A DNA stretch of 5,105 bases from JBHEPS01 sp046261635 (GTDB taxonomy: Bacteria; Acidobacteriota; Thermoanaerobaculia; Gp7-AA8), in NCBI GenBank assembly GCA_046261635.1, contig JBHEOL010000165.1, positions 1-5,105 of the forward strand, in the 5' to 3' direction. The notes under the pieces were generated by a model. It saw nothing but the letters and a program-made list of their open reading frames with translations. It was not told the origin of the DNA and searched no databases. This document shows positions 4,475-5,105 of this stretch, one piece after another. The translations under genes and the position numbers were made by a program. Within the stretch, counting starts at the first letter, position 1; every line of letters begins with the position of its first letter.

Positions 4475-4960
4475 ATGAGCGAACAGATGCCCCAGAGCCC
4501 CGAGAGTTCCGGCCCGGTCCGGGACCGCCGGAAACGCAAACGGATCCTGACGAAGAAGACCGTCGGGATCACGCTCGCCGCGCTCATCGCGATCTTCCTC
4601 GCCGTTTCGGCGTGGTTCGAATGGAAGGTCCCGGAAGCCGGCTCCGGCTCGTTCGGCCGGCTCTACAGCCAGCGCACCCGGATCCCCGATCTGCCGGAGC
4701 GGACGCCCTACGCGGTGATCCCCGAGCAGGAAGTTCGCGGGCAGGGCAGTGCCGACCCGATGCTGATCGACGGCATGCGCCGGGAGCGTTTTCTCGGTGT
4801 CGAGCCGGGGATGCTCGAGAAGAAATTCGGGATCAACACCGAGACCGCCGACCCGCGGCTCGGAGGCGGAATCGCGCCGGCGGACCCGCGCCTGCGCGAA
4901 GGCTCGGTCCGGATCACCGGAGGACCGGAAGGCGTGAAAATCGAGGAGAAAGAGCCGTAG
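4475..4960 (+). CDS. Single-pass membrane protein of unknown function
   Basis: 161 residues; I do not recognise the family. The N terminus is polar and then strongly basic (RDRRKRKR, 16-23, and KK at 27-28). It is followed by one hydrophobic helix at about 29-48, which by the positive-inside rule leaves a short cytoplasmic tail and a C-terminal region of about 110 residues outside the membrane. The outer part has no Cys and no further helix. It carries three ADP-x-L words: ADPML (93-97), ADPRL (125-129) and ADPRL (136-140), the last two in a near-repeat separated by GGGIAP. The C terminus is acidic and charged (KIEEKEP). The ATG has only a weak SD (AGGT, 4465-4468, 6 nt away). Third-position GC and an uninterrupted frame with a coherent topology support a real gene. 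No obvious -10 box lies close upstream. It is transcribed divergently from the deacetylase. Confidence 0.75.
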   Translation: MSEQMPQSPESSGPVRDRRKRKRILTKKTVGITLAALIAIFLAVSAWFEWKVPEAGSGSFGRLYSQRTRIPDLPERTPYAVIPEQEVRGQGSADPMLIDGMRRERFLGVEPGMLEKKFGINTETADPRLGGGIAPADPRLREGSVRITGGPEGVKIEEKEP

Positions 4961-5105
4961 AAACGAGGGGCCAGGGGCTAGGAAAGGCTCCGTCATCCTG
5001 AGAGGCTGTGAAAGAAACCAGAGGGGCCGCGCTGGTGGAGCTTGCGAGGCGAGATCAAGGAGCGAGGAGGAGGCGATGCGGTGGCATCGTTGACGACGAG
5101 CGACG
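4961..5105. repeat. Non-coding repeat-like tail, cut by the window edge
   Basis: No gene is seen after the stop at 4960. The stretch has near-tandem GGGGCCA/GGGGCTA (4967-4980), a CGTCATCCTGAG word (4991-5002) of a type that recurs in dispersed bacterial repeats, a hairpin ACCAG/CTGGT (5017-5021 with 5032-5036), purine-rich GAGG/CGAG words (5045-5073), a 6-bp hairpin CGATGC/GCATCG with loop GGTG (5074-5089), and GACGAC/GACG words at the end. No T-tract terminator for the membrane-protein gene is visible. Repeat status is inferred from composition and symmetry; copy number cannot be judged within this window. Confidence 0.35.

Overview
This is a GC-rich, densely coding bacterial window. It holds two tRNA genes, four complete protein genes, one possible gene start at the left edge, and an unusual number of short palindromic elements. 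The taxon cannot be fixed from the sequence. High GC, GTG/TTG starts, apparently leaderless genes and many intergenic palindromes fit an environmental lineage remote from the model organisms, perhaps one of the deep-branching Gram-negative candidate phyla; that last point is a guess.

Layout, left to right. Positions 1-130 carry a leftward promoter with a perfect TTGACA box. A palindromic operator-like sequence overlaps its -10 box, and it points at a possible gene start at position 12. Positions 185-359 hold a leftward tRNA-Lys(UUU)/tRNA-Glu(UUC) operon with a clear TTGACA/TATCGT promoter at 393-421. Positions 485-649 contain a pyrimidine tract, three consecutive hairpins and a strong rho-independent terminator on the + strand. 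No recognised gene explains these, so they may be an undescribed small RNA. Positions 670-1359 (+) encode an ApaH-like metallophosphoesterase. Converging on it from the right are two minus-strand genes. The upstream one (2930-4279) is a membrane-anchored NodB-type polysaccharide deacetylase with an N-terminal zinc finger. The downstream one (1406-2845) is a phosphoglucomutase/phosphomannomutase. After an intergenic palindrome-rich element, 4475-4960 (+) encodes a small single-pass membrane protein of unknown function. The last 140 bases look like non-coding repeat material.

The deacetylase and the hexose-phosphate mutase probably serve envelope or polysaccharide metabolism: the mutase makes sugar-1-phosphate precursors and the deacetylase modifies an extracytoplasmic glycan. 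The mutase also has its own -10 box, SD and a potential alternative-hairpin leader, so it need not depend on the deacetylase promoter.

The points most worth a second look are: the candidate small RNA at 485-649; the matched layout of a TANAAT box exactly 6 nt before a non-ATG start with no SD at two genes (670 and 4279); the perfect 19-bp palindrome covering the deacetylase start codon; the 25-bp perfect inverted repeats at 4298-4434, whose arms are themselves palindromic; and the His-to-Gln change in the phosphoesterase GNH(D/E) motif.
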